Notes: a model not told the origin generated them from the letters alone. A stretch of DNA of 64,000 bases from Halocaridina rubra (GCA_037179515.1 JAXCGZ010007594.1:126001-190000), one strand, 5' to 3'. Positions 42,201-51,880 are shown, counted from the first letter of the stretch. Program-made: numbers and translations.

Positions 42201-43797
42201 TACTTTATATGTTTTATGTAGTAGTTAAGTGTCTTTAGCCTATGTATTGTACAGTACTTTTTTACTTAAACACAACTAACGAATATTTCTACTTACGAAA
42301 AAACTTCTGTAACCTAACTCATTAGTAAATTAGGGAGAGTCTGTGTAATACATGTATTTTTCTTTACTTAACTAGGAGGAATTTAGTAGTTTTGTATTAT
42401 TTTGCTACCTAAACTTAAATCTAAGGAACTGAAAAATTTCCCTTCAAATTTTTTATTTTACGAAAAAACTTATTTAAATTAACTTTCACATTATTTATTT
42501 AAATAAATGAGTAGCACACTTTTAATAGTCACCACAATTTTAGTGATCGTAGATGCTGCGTATGCAAGTTTGTGGACATTGGTGCTGGGAAGCCTACTTT
42601 GTGCTTCTGAGTAATTCTCAGCTGTATTTTAACGTTTATCACATGGCTTGCATGCTGCCCTCTTATTATAATCAGCTGTACTCTTTGTTTCCTGGCATTT
42701 TCAAGCCCTGAAAAGTATTGTCGTTACAAACACAGTAAATCTGGTGCTAAGGAAAACGTTTATGTAAAATTAGGCGAACAAGATACCACATGTGAACGGA
42801 GGTAATGAGAAGGGGAAAGCAAGCAGCCACTATACATTTCCTCAAAGATTCTATGCCAAATTTATATTATATTTTATCAGAACATAAATTCTAACCAACA
42901 TAAGTTGAAGCAATGCAACAGCTTGTCTAACTTAAATTTTTGCAACCTCTCTAATTACTATTTCCCTATCCTCACTGGAGTGATCAATTATGAGAAGTCT
43001 TGCAAAGAAAATATAAACTTATAAAATATATACCTATGCATTAATATTTACACTATTCATCTGTATGTATCTTGCATAGACACACATCACCATCCGATCT
43101 AACTGATTCCTGATCCTCCTTTCCTGTTCAAAACTTCCCATTCAGAATTAATCAACTATAGGAGCCTGTCTACACCAGTGCATTCATTCTTCACGGATCT
43201 TCTCCCTTATATATTCTTCTTCCTACCTTTTAAATACTCATTCAGCCATATCTTCCATGTAAATAGCAATTTTGTAAATCTTTTCAAGTGTTTCTTTATC
43301 TTCCACTCGTTCCACCCAGCAATGCCTAGCTTGATGATTATCTGAAGGCCTTGTTTTATACATCCTACAATGTGTATGTAAGTTTTAGGAGCCACAGTGG
43401 TAAGACCACTTGATTGGGAAGCGGCAAACCCACAATCAAGCCCACTGCAGGACACTTGGAAGGGCTTCCAGCCTTAATTCCCCAGTTTCAACCTGTGTCC
43501 ACCACCATAATAGGGATTATTAGCGAGACATAAATTGGCAAATAACATTGTGTTCGTCATTTTTTTTTACTCTTCAATACTATTTTCATGTTATCTGTTT
43601 ATTTCAGATTTTGGGAACATGTTCCCAACACTCGTTTATTTATGGAAAGAGTCTGGAATCCTGATAAGACAGCGAAACGTCCTTTAAGCTCGTTATCAGA
43701 CAATACAGCCTTAATGTCTTTAGATGTGAATATAACAATATGGAAGAGTTCTAGACTGAAACCTGCTTCTTCACTTGTATCAATAATATCTAATTAA
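30072..43797 (+). CDS. RAD51D: RAD51D, RAD51 paralogue, six coding exons (gene span)
   Basis: RecA-fold ATPase of the BCDX2 complex, which promotes RAD51 loading in homologous recombination. Exons 30072-30212, 31359-31477, 32757-32964, 34188-34398, 40120-40279 and 43608-43797 join to 1029 nt, 342 aa plus stop, with GT..AG junctions and matching phases throughout. The N-terminus VGLCPALTEDVMSKLK matches the RAD51D signature (human VGLCPGLTEEM). STGISSLDKLLGGG precedes Walker A GGWGVGKT (106-113). Walker B is LVVVDS (206-211). VVVVNNV, then WKAALGR and VPNTRLFMERVW, follow the family order. Human RAD51D is 328 aa. The C-terminal 60 residues and a poly-Ser linker (SSSSSKK, about 194-200) are divergent. 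No disabling change seen. Confidence 0.94.
30213..31358 (+). other. RAD51D intron 1
   Basis: AT-rich; a T-run at about 30953-30974; nothing else recognised. Confidence 0.6.
31359..31477 (+). CDS. RAD51D: RAD51D exon 2 (residues 48-86)
   Basis: Acceptor TTATTCCACAG, donor GTACAC, ends in phase 2. Encodes DLQSIRNIIVANYAAFPLEG and STVIISTGIS, the linker into the ATPase core. Confidence 0.9.
31478..32284 (+). other. RAD51D intron 2, first part
   Basis: No element recognised; AT-rich. Confidence 0.5.
32305..32484. repeat. Foldback repeat in RAD51D intron 2
   Basis: TTGCCGTTTTATGTCATTAA and GTGCCCCGTCACGG near 32310-32350 face CCGTGACGTAAAACCGG at 32452-32468 and GCAAGGGCATGC faces GCCCTTGC. The right edge is a (CAAA)n run. 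Probably an old composite with SINE tails; family not identified. Confidence 0.45.
32485..32640 (-). mobile_element. SINE copy
   Basis: Reverse orientation: ATTGGAGCTGGGGAACTGAG, GGCTGGATGCCCCTTCTATT, an AGGCTCGATCA box-B relic and CACTATGCTACAG (box A side). Confidence 0.7.
32757..32964 (+). CDS. RAD51D: RAD51D exon 3 (residues 87-156), Walker A
   Basis: Acceptor TTTGTTTCAG, donor GTTAGA, phase 0 end. Encodes LDKLLGGGLMAGEIMELCGG, Walker A GGWGVGKTS and HRVLYIDPTGGVSTNRL. Confidence 0.93.
33120..34000 (-). pseudogene. Decayed Tigger-type transposase in RAD51D intron 3
   Basis: Minus strand. An N-terminal HTH relic KKERKAIALDVKINVIRQYK (about 33865-33810) is followed, after a break, by GEAASADEE (about 33480) and the first catalytic box NFSLDETELFWKQI (about 33395-33355). 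FRELQEKFTLLLGENITG is next, then stops. The order matches pogo/Tigger transposases (HTH, CENP-B, DDE) but it is a different subfamily from the 37 kb Tigger. Several frameshifts; clearly dead. Antisense to RAD51D. Confidence 0.65.
34188..34398 (+). CDS. RAD51D: RAD51D exon 4 (residues 157-226), Walker B
   Basis: Acceptor TTCTTGTTTCAG, donor GTATGC, phase 1 end. Encodes YFKVVTPDDVWGLFEVLNTM, a Ser-rich linker (five AGC codons) and Walker B DEIKLVVVDSLPVLLTPVQ. Confidence 0.92.
34486..34602 (+). repeat. Exact-period 60-bp tandem duplication
   Basis: TTTGAAAGGATTGATTTTTC starts at 34486 and again at 34546; the copies differ by a few bases and a small indel, so the duplication is recent. RAD51D intron 4. 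Confidence 0.85.
34603..35814 (+). other. RAD51D intron 4, part without recognised element
   Basis: AT-rich DNA; short open frames only. Confidence 0.5.
35815..35935 (-). mobile_element. 3' end fragment of the LINE family seen at 9900-10978
   Basis: Reverse-oriented: T-rich run, then GTGACACCAGGACGGGC, CAGCCCTCATCGTGCC and GGGCACGA, matching the 3' end at 9920-9970 (GTGACACCGGGACAGGC, TGCCCTCATC, CCGGGCACGA). Confidence 0.6.
37055..40046 (+). mobile_element. Complete Tigger (pogo-type) DNA transposon, 2992 bp
   Basis: Ends CAGTGTTCCCTCGCTCTATC and GCGATAAACGAGGGATCACTG inverse, flanked by TA at 37053-37054 and 40047-40048, the expected Tc1/mariner-Tigger target duplication. The left part holds three ~180-bp subrepeats (near 37200, 37390 and 37560). 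A transposase gene follows (37992-39766), then a 3' region with GTGCAGGGAGGGTTTGTACA. Three further members are in this window. It lies in RAD51D intron 4, same strand. Confidence 0.92.
37992..39766 (+). pseudogene. Tigger transposase, frameshifted
   Basis: The likely start MPPNHPSSSKASGSEP at 37992 shifts frame before MLTITDKVKLLDMLKEGKRF (38054), the N-terminal HTH. The CENP-B HTH and linker run to 38530. A shift near 38515 leads to EAASADTAAAEDYV and catalytic D1 in FNMDETMLFW (about 38659). After a shift near 38880 come D2 in LLLMDNAGGH (about 39000) and D3 in SLIQPMDQGVIRAF (about 39093). In-frame stops fall at about 39168 and 39210, and a last shift near 39405 leads to the acidic C-terminus ending SMFFAPKKQP. 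All three catalytic Asp codons survive, but at least four frameshifts and two stops make it inactive. Confidence 0.88.
40120..40279 (+). CDS. RAD51D: RAD51D exon 5
   Basis: Acceptor TTTTCTTTCAG, donor GTTAGT, enters in phase 1 and ends in phase 2. Encodes GNGIVNQVACTLKQIASERQ, VAVVVVNNVVSATYD and LKWKAALG, matching the human LARDLGMAVVVTNHITRD..LKPALGR order. Begins only 73 bp after the right end of the Tigger insertion. Confidence 0.92.
40385..40545 (-). mobile_element. SINE copy
   Basis: Reverse: AAATGGGGATGGACATAGAC, AGGTTGAAGCTGGGAATTTA, GGCTGAATGCCCTTCCTAAC, a TTGGCTCGAACATGGG box-B region and GAGTGCTCTGC. RAD51D intron 5. Confidence 0.75.
41065..41240 (+). mobile_element. SINE copy
   Basis: Forward: AGTTCAGTTGTGGAGTGCGC (box A side), GGGGCATTAGGGAGGGCATT, CAAAGCTCCAACCTGTCTGT. 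RAD51D intron 5. Confidence 0.75.
41407..41515. repeat. 109-bp inverted-repeat element
   Basis: Arms GGTAAGGGACACATTT and AAATGTGTCCCTCACC (one mismatch); loop contains ACACTAATTAGTGT, itself palindromic. Possible small MITE. Confidence 0.6.
41760..41930 (-). mobile_element. SINE copy
   Basis: Reverse: ATGGGGGTGGACACAAGACA, TTGGGGCTGAGAAATTAAGG, CTGGATGCCCTTCCTGACGC, GGGCTTGATCGTGGGTCTG and GTGCTCTAGCCACTGCTCTA. Both promoter boxes are fairly well kept. Confidence 0.8.
42057..42355. repeat. Dispersed ~300-bp repeat, second same-strand copy
   Basis: Same block order as 21000-21290: ACAGAAGCTCCCTTACATAT at the start, CCTACGCATGTATTAATGTA, ACTTTATATGTTTTATGTAG and ATTAGGGAGAGTCTGTGT at the end (inverse of the start). 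Confidence 0.6.
42356..43384 (+). other. RAD51D intron 5, part without recognised element
   Basis: AT-rich sequence; no gene or repeat recognised. Confidence 0.5.
43385..43540 (+). mobile_element. SINE copy just upstream of RAD51D exon 6
   Basis: Forward: GAGCCACAGTGGTAAGACCA, GGGAAGCGGCAAACCCACAA, TTGGAAGGGCTTCCAGCCTT, AGTTTCAACCTGTGTCCACC. Ends about 65 bp before the exon 6 acceptor. Confidence 0.75.
43608..43797 (+). CDS. RAD51D: RAD51D exon 6 and stop
   Basis: Acceptor GTTTATTTCAG. Encodes RFWEHVPNTRLFMERVWNPD, then a divergent tail ending SSLVSIISN and TAA at 43795-43797. Confidence 0.9.
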
Positions 43798-44183
43798 AAT
43801 GTAGAAAATAATGACTCCTCCTCCCTTTTACATATCTATTTTAGTTAAGATGTGTTACATATACACCTTGGCTAAGTCTATATGTAACACACCTTCACTA
43901 AGACAGATGTCTGGGAAGGAGCGGTGGGGGAAATCAGTTGCGGTTGTTGGGTGGTGGTGGAGAACCATTGCAACCTTTCCTCCCCAAGGACTTGACTACC
44001 CCCCTTACAAGGGGAATTGAAGCTATTATGTATGAATGCATGTGTTACATATTTTATCCCACTCTAAGTACAAATTACTAACGGAGATTGTGACATATCT
44101 CCAAAGCCTAGATTGAAGTTTAGGATTGAAAATATGATCAAATATTTTATTTTCACCTGCATATTATATTGATCTTCCAGTAT

Positions 44184-44189
44184 AATAAA
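44184..44189 (+). promoter_or_regulatory. Candidate RAD51D poly(A) signal
   Basis: AATAAA about 390 nt after the stop. It is a common hexamer in AT-rich DNA, so this is only a candidate. Confidence 0.35.
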
Positions 44190-44284
44190 ATACATATCTG
44201 TTACAAATTAAAATACAATTTTTGTATTAGTTTTGTCAATCTATCTGTAAACCTGTTAACAAAGATACTCACTATTTTATGTTA

Positions 44285-44430
44285 CAGTTTGTCCCCATTT
44301 AAATGGGGGTGGATGCAGACGTGGAGTTGGAGGATTTAGGCTGAGTGCCCTTCCTAATGCCTAATAGTGGGCTCAAACTCGCGTTAGTCACTTCTCAATT
44401 CGCATGCTCTGCCACTGAGCTCCTACAGAT
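44285..44430 (-). mobile_element. SINE copy
   Basis: Reverse: TAAATGGGGGTGGATGCAGA, GGCTGAGTGCCCTTCCTAAT, GTGGGCTCAAACTCGCG and ATGCTCTGCCACTGAGCTCC. Confidence 0.75.
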
Positions 44431-44758
44431 ATCCCAATCCTGCTGACTGATATGAATGTTCTTAAAATAAGAAATACTGAACTCCATATACTGATTTACT
44501 GGCTCAGAATGGCTTACATTTTTTGAATAAATTTTGTGGCAGTATATATTTCCATTTCAATATTTTCTTGAAGAATGAGTATTTATTTTTATACAATCTG
44601 TCCAAGTTGAGATACTATTTTTTAATATACTTATATGAAGTATGTTTTGTTTTTTACTACCTTTCTTTTGCATTAGGAGTCAAAGAGCAGGGAGTAAATG
44701 ATAAAAAATATGGTAAATTTCGAAATTTTGGAGGAAATAGAAGCTTAAAAAGCTCCCA

Positions 44759-44764
<6 letters not shown>

Positions 44765-44808
<44 letters not shown>

Positions 44809-44809
44809 C
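44765..44809. repeat. Long poly-T tract
   Basis: About 44 T residues. A Phe-rich open frame across it is an artefact. Confidence 0.95.
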
Positions 44810-45904
44810 CCCAAAAGCAGTAGCTAATCAAAAATATCTTCTAGAAATGTTCCCCTCTATTTTTATTCTACAGAAGTTCTGGGTAAATCCAAAAAAGTTC
44901 TTGAAATCTTGTTTTCCAGGATGGGCATATGTATGCAACTTTGTTTGAATTTAAAGAAAATAGAGCAATTGATAAGTTTTGTATTGGAAAATATAGAGGG
45001 GAGTAAAAATTCTACAGTTCTACTCCCTGGGTTTTGAATTAAGCAACTAAAAGAGAGATGAAAAAGGAAGCTTGGCATTTCTTTCTCTTAACCTGATACA
45101 TCTGGCAGAAGAAATGAGGGTGGGGCGTATTTATGCCCTACTATATGTACATCCCCAGAGGGGATGCAAAAACACCTCCTCCATGTTCCACTGAGTGTTG
45201 TAAAAAGTTGACTAAATGAGGCTGAGCAAGGGCACCGTGAACCCCCTCATTTTATTTTTATCCCGCAAAAAGTAGTTTTTTGCTTTGACTCAGCCACCCC
45301 CTTATAAGGAGTATTATGGCTTATGAATATAGATATATTATGCTCTATTACTTCAATTATTTTATGAAGTTGTTACCACCCTAACGGTTGCAGTGAGATA
45401 TTGCATCATGTCTGAAGTAAGAGCTACTGAATTTACCATTATTTACGCAGTCTGATGTATCTATATGTATGCCTTTTTATCTATTTTCCGAAGAGGATGA
45501 CTGAGCCAGAAGCTCTCCAGCTATCCATATCAGTGCGTAATCCTATCCCTGTATCTAAACTATATCTCTACGTTACATCACAGTCCAATCTAGTTCTTCA
45601 GTGTTAAGTGCTAGTCTATATGAATTTAGAAATACAGTAGAATCAAAGGTTATAAACACGTTAAATGTATACATTTGGTACAGTCCCCATTCCCTACAGG
45701 TATGAGTACTGATATTCTTACTAGCATGACTATGATCAAGCTTATACACTGTATAAGAAAAAAGTAATTTAATCTCAAATAACAGTTCTTTTAATATAAG
45801 GAACAAAAAACATCCACCAGAGACATATAAGATGATTTTCGTGGCTCACACGGACCCACCCTGTCAACCAAAGCATCAGCAAAGGGAAAAATAACTTTTT
45901 TTTT
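44810..45904. other. Intergenic, nothing recognised
   Basis: AT-rich sequence; no gene or repeat supported. Confidence 0.5.
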
Positions 45905-46060
45905 TTTTTCATTTAATGTGTCACTATTAGTCCCCAGTTTGAGGTAGATACAGATGGATTGAAACGGGAATTAAGGCAGGATGACATATCTATCTCCCCA
46001 CCTTGTGCTTGAAATCAAGTCAAGTATTCACCTGGTTAGGCTATACAGTCCTCCCAAAAT
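45905..46060 (-). mobile_element. SINE copy, diverged
   Basis: Reverse: TTTAATGTGTCACTATTAGT, AACGGGAATTAAGGCAGGAT and CACCTGGTTAGGCTATACAG. Confidence 0.6.
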
Positions 46061-46477
46061 AAAACAAAAACCTATGGACAAACCACAAAAGGAGAGATGA
46101 CACTGTACTGCCAAAGAAGTATGTAGTGTGCATTAAGTTGATTTCACTGTAATCAAATTCCTCTCAAAAGGTCTATTCTCAAGAATAATATTTATAGTTG
46201 CATAAGTTGCCAGTTTCATGGTATGATCTCTTCAGAATAGATTGAGCAGTTCTAATTTTATTTTGTTTCCAATGCAAAAGTTTCTCTCAAGGTGGTGATA
46301 TCCCAATCATTCAGAAAGCTGTCCACTCCTGGCACCAATCAATGTAAAGGTAAGCTAGTGGGGCCTTTTTTCCCTTGGATGAATAACACAGGACAGAGTG
46401 CAAAGCCTTGGCTCTTTCCTTCTACTTAAACCTTTACACCTATCAGAATTGAAAAAGATTGGAAAATATGAGATCTA

Positions 46478-47333
46478 CAGTAATCCCTGGTTTATCGCGG
46501 GAGTTCGGTTCCGGGACCACCCGCAATAGGTGAAAATCCGCGAAGTAGCAGCACCATATTTATTACAGGTATTTTACATTTATTTTTACCTTTACTGTAT
46601 AGACCCTCCCTGCACTGTTAACAACTCACCCATTTACTTTATTAATAACAGCATATCTAACAGTTTTACCGTATCTGCTACGGTCAACATCTTCCTTTGC
46701 CGCTTAGGCTCACTACCTGAAGCCTTAGAAGATGAAGGACGCTTGGGCGGCATTGCAGGGGTTGAAATACACAAGCAAAAATTTCACAAAAAACACAAGC
46801 ACAACATATTAAGAGGCACACGTGAGTAACTGAATGGGTGAGGCAAAACAATGAAAGATGCTGGGAGAATCAAGCTTCAATCAAAAAGTCAATCAGACCC
46901 CAGTATACAGAACACAATTCTGTGATTCGTCGTCTTTCACCCATTAGCCAATAGCATCCCGTGTACTATCTCATGTAGGTGCGACCCTTTGCGTTTTCCA
47001 AGACGGTGATACCAGTATTGTATTTTATATGGTGCAGTACTGTGAGTAACATGTTTAACTTTATGTTTTTTACTTTTCTTTACTGTTTTATTATTCTTAG
47101 GCTAGGAAATACTTTTTTTATCAATAAAAAATGAAAATACTGGAAATTTTAATATGTACTATCTCACGTAGGTGCGACCCACTGCGTTTTCCAAGACGCC
47201 GATACCGGTATCGTATTTTATATAGTGCAATACTGTGAGTTACATGTTTAAATACAATACATATGCTCGCCATAAACACCAGCAATGCACTGAATTCGCG
47301 GAAGGCGAATTGCGATATAGCGAGGGATTACTG
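46478..47333 (-). mobile_element. Tigger deletion derivative, 856 bp, reverse orientation
   Basis: Ends CAGTAATCCCTGGTTTATCG and GCGAGGGATTACTG inverse, flanked by TA at 46476-46477 and 47334-47335. On the minus strand it keeps the start of the transposase in an open frame (MPPKRPSSSKASGSEPKRQR, then KMLTVADTVKLLDML). It then jumps to the Tigger 3' region. The join falls in ATGCTG, present on both sides in the full-length copy. Two ~180-bp subrepeats are retained. Confidence 0.88.
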
Positions 47334-47554
47334 TATAAGAATTACCAAGAACTCTACTTTCCTCCCTCAGTGATCCTTTTAGTAGCTGGCTTTTCGATAG
47401 AAAATGACGATAATGATACGTCTCTATTTTACGTTAAGCACAATGGGAGATTAGTTCTCATATTCAATATTTTCTTCACATGGTATTGAATACAGGTTGT
47501 CTCAATTTGAAGCCACTGTTGATTGAGTAGGTTTCTGATGATATTTTTGTCTTT

Positions 47555-47640
47555 GCTGTTTTATGTGTTACTATTAATACCAATTATGCTTCACAGCGGG
47601 CTCAATTGCAGATCTATTTGAATATGGTCTTTGCCTCAGG
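47555..47640 (-). mobile_element. SINE fragment
   Basis: Reverse: TGCTGTTTTATGTGTTACTA, TTAATACCAATTATG and CAGCGGGCTCAATTGCAG. Short and diverged. Confidence 0.45.
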
Positions 47641-48259
47641 GTTTTTCATCTGAACTGAACAAAATTGAGAATTATGGTAGATGGGCTGAAAGGATTAAGA
47701 GAATGGTCTCCAAAACTTACTAAGTTCCCTAAGCAACATTTTGGATTAATAGTTGTCAGTTTAGCTTTCAATATCACATCAAGATGGGATTTAAAACTTA
47801 TTTACAGCATAAAACGGGTATTTAATCAGCATTCATTTGCAGAATTAATTTCAAGATTTCCCAGAATGCATCTCTTTGGCACTTTAGAAAACTCAAAGCT
47901 CTCAAATATTTCCCTACTGAAGGACTTCAGTGACTTAGGGAGGTTGCCTTATAACAAAATTGGATCCAATGGGAATTTACTGATCTATTACCTCTCTGCC
48001 ATCTTTTCTTGAAGATTTTACCACTTCTGAGCAGACTTACAGAATAACGAGCGTCTTTAGTCCCTTATGGGGCAGCTCAGCCTTGGGAACTTGCTCTCAT
48101 CAATCCTATTCTTTAATGAAAAACTGGGGACAACCTCCTCTAGCAAGATTTAAATCTTCCTTGCCTTCAATAGTTAAATATCCCTCTTCACACTTATGTA
48201 ATCTGCCCCTCAAGAAAATGACATCTTTAAATTTGACTGACACAACTTGTTACATCAAT
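47641..48259. other. Intergenic, nothing recognised
   Basis: A 115-codon plus-strand open frame starting at 47665 has no recognisable motif, no splice context and AT-rich codon use; not called as a gene. Confidence 0.45.
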
Positions 48260-48400
48260 TGGGGCCACAGTAGATCAGTGGCTAGAATGCTTGACTCGGG
48301 AAGTGACAAATCTGTGTCTAATATCAATGCAGGAAATTAGAAAGGGCATCCAAACTTAATGCCCCAGCTCAAATGGGGGATAAATAGAGATACAAAGGAA
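48260..48400 (+). mobile_element. SINE copy
   Basis: Forward: GGGGCCACAGTAGATCAGTG, GACTCGGGAAGTGACAAATC, AGAAAGGGCATCCAAACTTA and CCCCAGCTCAAATGGG. Confidence 0.7.
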
Positions 48401-48454
48401 AATCAGATAAAAATTCTCTTATATCAGCAATGCTAACATCACATCTATATCCAG

Positions 48455-49370
48455 TAGTGTGATCTACTCTTCTCCATTTACACCTGAATTCTATTAGTTA
48501 TCAAATGGACCTCACTTACATCAGTATTGTCGTTTGACTTTACATCAACAGGGAGTAGAGTAAATTATCTTTCTGTCTCTGTTTTCATCTCATTCCATTT
48601 AATCATCAGCTTGATGATTTTTCCATCAGTGGTGTTTTTCAAATTCATGTTAGTATGGTATTGAGTGGTCTATCTTTCTCTTCCTTGGTTATATTTATAT
48701 TCTTTCAGTCATCAGTTGAGGTTTTTTGGTATTGGTTTACATTGCTGTCATCATTTGATTTCAAGACAACTTGAAGCAGGGTGGTTCACTCTCCATATCT
48801 CTTTTCTATTTTAATTTCTCTTCCTCATCTGCCGGAATTCTGTTACGTCATTGTCATATTTTGACTTCACATTATCATGAAGCAGTGTTATTTGCCTTTT
48901 TCTCTATTTCCATTTCTATCTAAATGCTCTCACACCTCTGATGATATTCTTCAGTATCATTGGTGCTTTTCATCATTATGTCAATTAGAAACAGCGAGGT
49001 CTAACTATCTCTTTACTATTTACATCCAACTTCTCTAAGTCATCATCTGATAATACTTTACATGAATGGCATTTTTGGACTCCATGGCAACAGCAGGCAG
49101 CATGATCTACCTTTCTTATCTCAATTTACATCTAAGAAGTCATCAGCCAATACTCTTTTTGATGTCATCTATTGATACAATATCAATATGAACCACTTTG
49201 GTGTGCCCGTCTCTATTTTATTTCTATACAAAGTTTCTCAGTCATTTGCTGATATTCTTTTACATTAGTATTGCTTTTCTACGTCTTATCAACTGCTGTA
49301 AAAGCAGTGCAGTCTATGGTATCTCTTTCCTTTATTTCTGTATCTTCATTTTCAATAGCTAGTTGCTACA
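48455..49370. repeat. Degenerate tandem array, unit about 105 bp, about nine units
   Basis: The landmark TCTAYCTTTCTYATCTCTATTT recurs at about 48461, 48566, 48668, 48786, 48889, 48998, 49102, 49191 and 49311. It alternates with TCATCATCTGATATTCTTT-like and GGTATTTTTGACTTCAT.TCAAC-like blocks and AGCAGTGTGGTCTA. Units are strongly diverged, so it is an old minisatellite. Confidence 0.65.
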
Positions 49371-49384
49371 ACAGTTACAATGCT

Positions 49385-49545
49385 CTTGTTTGCCGTTTAA
49401 TGTCGCTATGAATTCCCAATAATGGGGATGGACACAGACTGAATGGAGCTGGAAGTAAGGTTTGATACCCTTCTGTGGTGGGCTCAAATATGGGTTTGTC
49501 ACTTCTCGAGTTGAGCACCCTAATTACTATGTGGTTCCTATCAGT
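49385..49545 (-). mobile_element. SINE copy
   Basis: Reverse: TGCCGTTTAATGTCGCTATG, AATAATGGGGATGGACACAG, GGTGGGCTCAAATATGGGTT and TCACTTCTCGAGTTGAGCAC. Confidence 0.75.
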
Positions 49546-50394
49546 AACAATAATTATCTTTCTTTTCTGGTGGGTATTTTTAATGAAATGATCATTACAT
49601 CACTTGTAGTATTTCGTAAGGTTTACACACCTCCAAATTAGACTCAGGAGGTGTGGGACGGGGAATAGGAGTGTTGTCCCAGTTCAGTAATCAGGTTTAA
49701 AGCTTACATTATTTTCCCTCTTTTACTCTACAAGTTCAGCATGACTGAATCTTGGCTGACATTGCCTCCGGAGTCATTGGGGGTACTTTAGTCACTGCAC
49801 GACGACAAAGGAGTGATTCACTGCTGTGACTACATCACTTAAGATAAGTAGCACATACTCACTCATTAAACAATTCCCTCCTCATCCGCTACTGGACCTT
49901 CAAAGATAAAAAATGAATATGCAGAACAGAACATGCACGTTGTATGTGCTACTTGAATTTCTACTAATAATAGTTTCCGAAGGAAATATAAAAATAAAAT
50001 CATTTTCACTCTTAAAAATATAATCAGTGTAAAATCGTATCTACTATGCTGCTTGTGTTGTGCATTACTATGTGAAAAATTTAAATTATTTATCCTTTTC
50101 CAACATCTATTCACATGGTATTTTGGAAACTATAAAATATATGATTAGATGAAAAATTTATTACTAACATCTTGATTGATTTAGCCATTAAAGTCTCAAA
50201 ACTTATATTATAGAAGCTTTTCAAGTCTCAAAGATACTTGACCAAAGAGTTAAGTGTTAATTAATATGAGTATTCTAGTGTTTGTATAACAGGTAAAAAT
50301 GGAGTATACAGTATGTATAATATAATTCCTAGCATGATAAGGAAGAGTGAAAAGAAATGGGTTGCATTGTGGATATTTACATAATCATTTAGAT
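49546..50394. other. Intergenic, nothing recognised
   Basis: AT-rich; no supported gene. Confidence 0.5.
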
Positions 50395-50515
50395 TTGTGC
50401 TCGAGCCCACCACATGGCGTTAGGAAGGGAATTCAGAATTAATGCCCAAGTTTCAACCTGTCTGTGTCCACCTTCATAATGAGGATCTATAATGGAGCAT
50501 AAAACGACAAACAAA
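50395..50515 (+). mobile_element. SINE copy, 5' truncated
   Basis: Forward from box B: GTGCTCGAGCCCACCACATG, GCGTTAGGAAGGGAATTCAG, AAGTTTCAACCTGTCTGTGT; tail ACGACAAACAAAACA. Confidence 0.75.
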
Positions 50516-51345
50516 ACATATTCATTGTGCTTGTCAATCAAAATAGCAGTGACTGCATGGGCAAAAAGACATTATCATTTAGGCTTTGGCATACTTATGC
50601 CTAATATGGCAACAGTATATTTATATCTTTAGCAATGTGACTAGAAATTTAATTGCTTTATGCACACGAGACACTGGAATCATCATATATCGATAAAAAC
50701 AAGATCTGGTTAGAACTGGATACTTTAATTTTTTTTTCTAGCTTTAGCAAAGAATATTATTATGTACTCTCCCCCAGCAGTATATCCTAGTGTAGATCTG
50801 TGCTTAAGGACTATTAAGTTGAAGAATTTCGTGTTCTGTTTGCCTATTTGGAACCAATTCAGTATCAAGTGCTACACACTTTTCCAATCCTTGTAGTACA
50901 TAAGACATTGTATCACTTTTCTTATGAGGAGATGCCTATAGACTGCATTGAATAAGTTATCTAGAATAGAGTACTGACATAAAATATATCTTTTATGCAG
51001 ACATACATATACAATGACCGTAAGAGGGTGGCCAAGTCAAAGCAAACACACTCACCAAAAGCTAATATGCCTCCTCTTGGCAATACGGGGATAAAACGCT
51101 GCCACAATGGCCCCCTTCCACTGCCATGCTTGGGCTATCCACAGTGCAAATGGTCAAGGTTCTACTGCCATAAGACAACCCCACCATACCCACCCGACCC
51201 AGTTTACTATGCAAGCAGGTGCAAGAAATCCCTTTGGCCTGCGTCACTTATATTTCTTTATACTGTATTAATTTAAGAAAATGCTGACCATTGGTGTGCA
51301 TATGTATTCTATCCTTGCCCAGGATATTCAGTATTTTTTTTTAAA
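50516..51345. other. Intergenic, unassigned
   Basis: A 93-codon plus-strand open frame from 50995 contains HSPKANMPPLGNTG and a Pro/Cys-rich end; I do not recognise it and the sequence looks like a repeat fragment. Confidence 0.35.
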
Positions 51346-51525
51346 TACTGACTGCGCAGTAGTTAGAGCACTCAGCTCGGGAAGCGACAGACCCTAGATT
51401 AAGCCCACAGCATAGCATTAGGGAGGGCATCCAGCCTAAGATCCCAGCTCCAACCTGTCTGTGTTCATCCTCCTAATGGGTTTTAAGAGTGACTCAAGAA
51501 CAGCAAACAAACATATAAACAAACA
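51346..51525 (+). mobile_element. SINE copy, most complete forward member
   Basis: Box A GTAGTTAGAGCACTCAGC, then GGGAAGCGACAGACCCTAGA, box-B relic TTAAGCCCACA, TTAGGGAGGGCATCCAGCCT, AGCTCCAACCTGTCTGTGTT and a CAGCAAACAAACAT tail. Confidence 0.8.
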
Positions 51526-51769
51526 AAGGCTCTGAAAGCTGCATACGGTAAATGAAACGTGTGTGGATGAATAAATTACAATATGCCAATAAATATTGCG
51601 ATGATAGTTTTGCAAAATATCAAAGGTTGACTTATGAAATAAGGGGCAAATGTGGTGGTATTGGGCGAGCCCTCTTGGCTCCCCGTGATGCCAATAAGGG
51701 AATATGAGAAAAAGTGTATGAAAGATAAAGAAAGAGCATTCAAAACTGAAGGAAGGAAGACAATTTTGA

Positions 51770-51880
51770 AAATGGGAGGCAGGGCACCCAGCCTTAATTC
51801 TCTAGCTCCAACCTGTCTATGTCCATCCCCAATCGAATGGGGATTAATAATGACCCATAAAGCAGCAAACAAAAACAAAA
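51770..51880 (+). mobile_element. SINE copy, 5' truncated
   Basis: GGGAGGCAGGGCACCCAGCC, TAGCTCCAACCTGTCTATGT, CAATCGAATGGGGATTAATA and the AGCAGCAAACAAAAAC tail. Confidence 0.75.

Noticed and set aside
44523..44948. 141-codon frame across the poly-T tract
   Set aside because: Its length depends on a poly-Phe run encoded by 44 T residues.
47665..48012. 115-codon plus-strand open frame
   Set aside because: No motif, no splice context, composition like surrounding DNA; length is within chance for AT-poor stretches.
50995..51276. 93-codon plus-strand open frame with Pro/Cys-rich end
   Set aside because: Unrecognised, no start context or neighbouring exons, surrounded by SINEs; more likely a repeat fragment.
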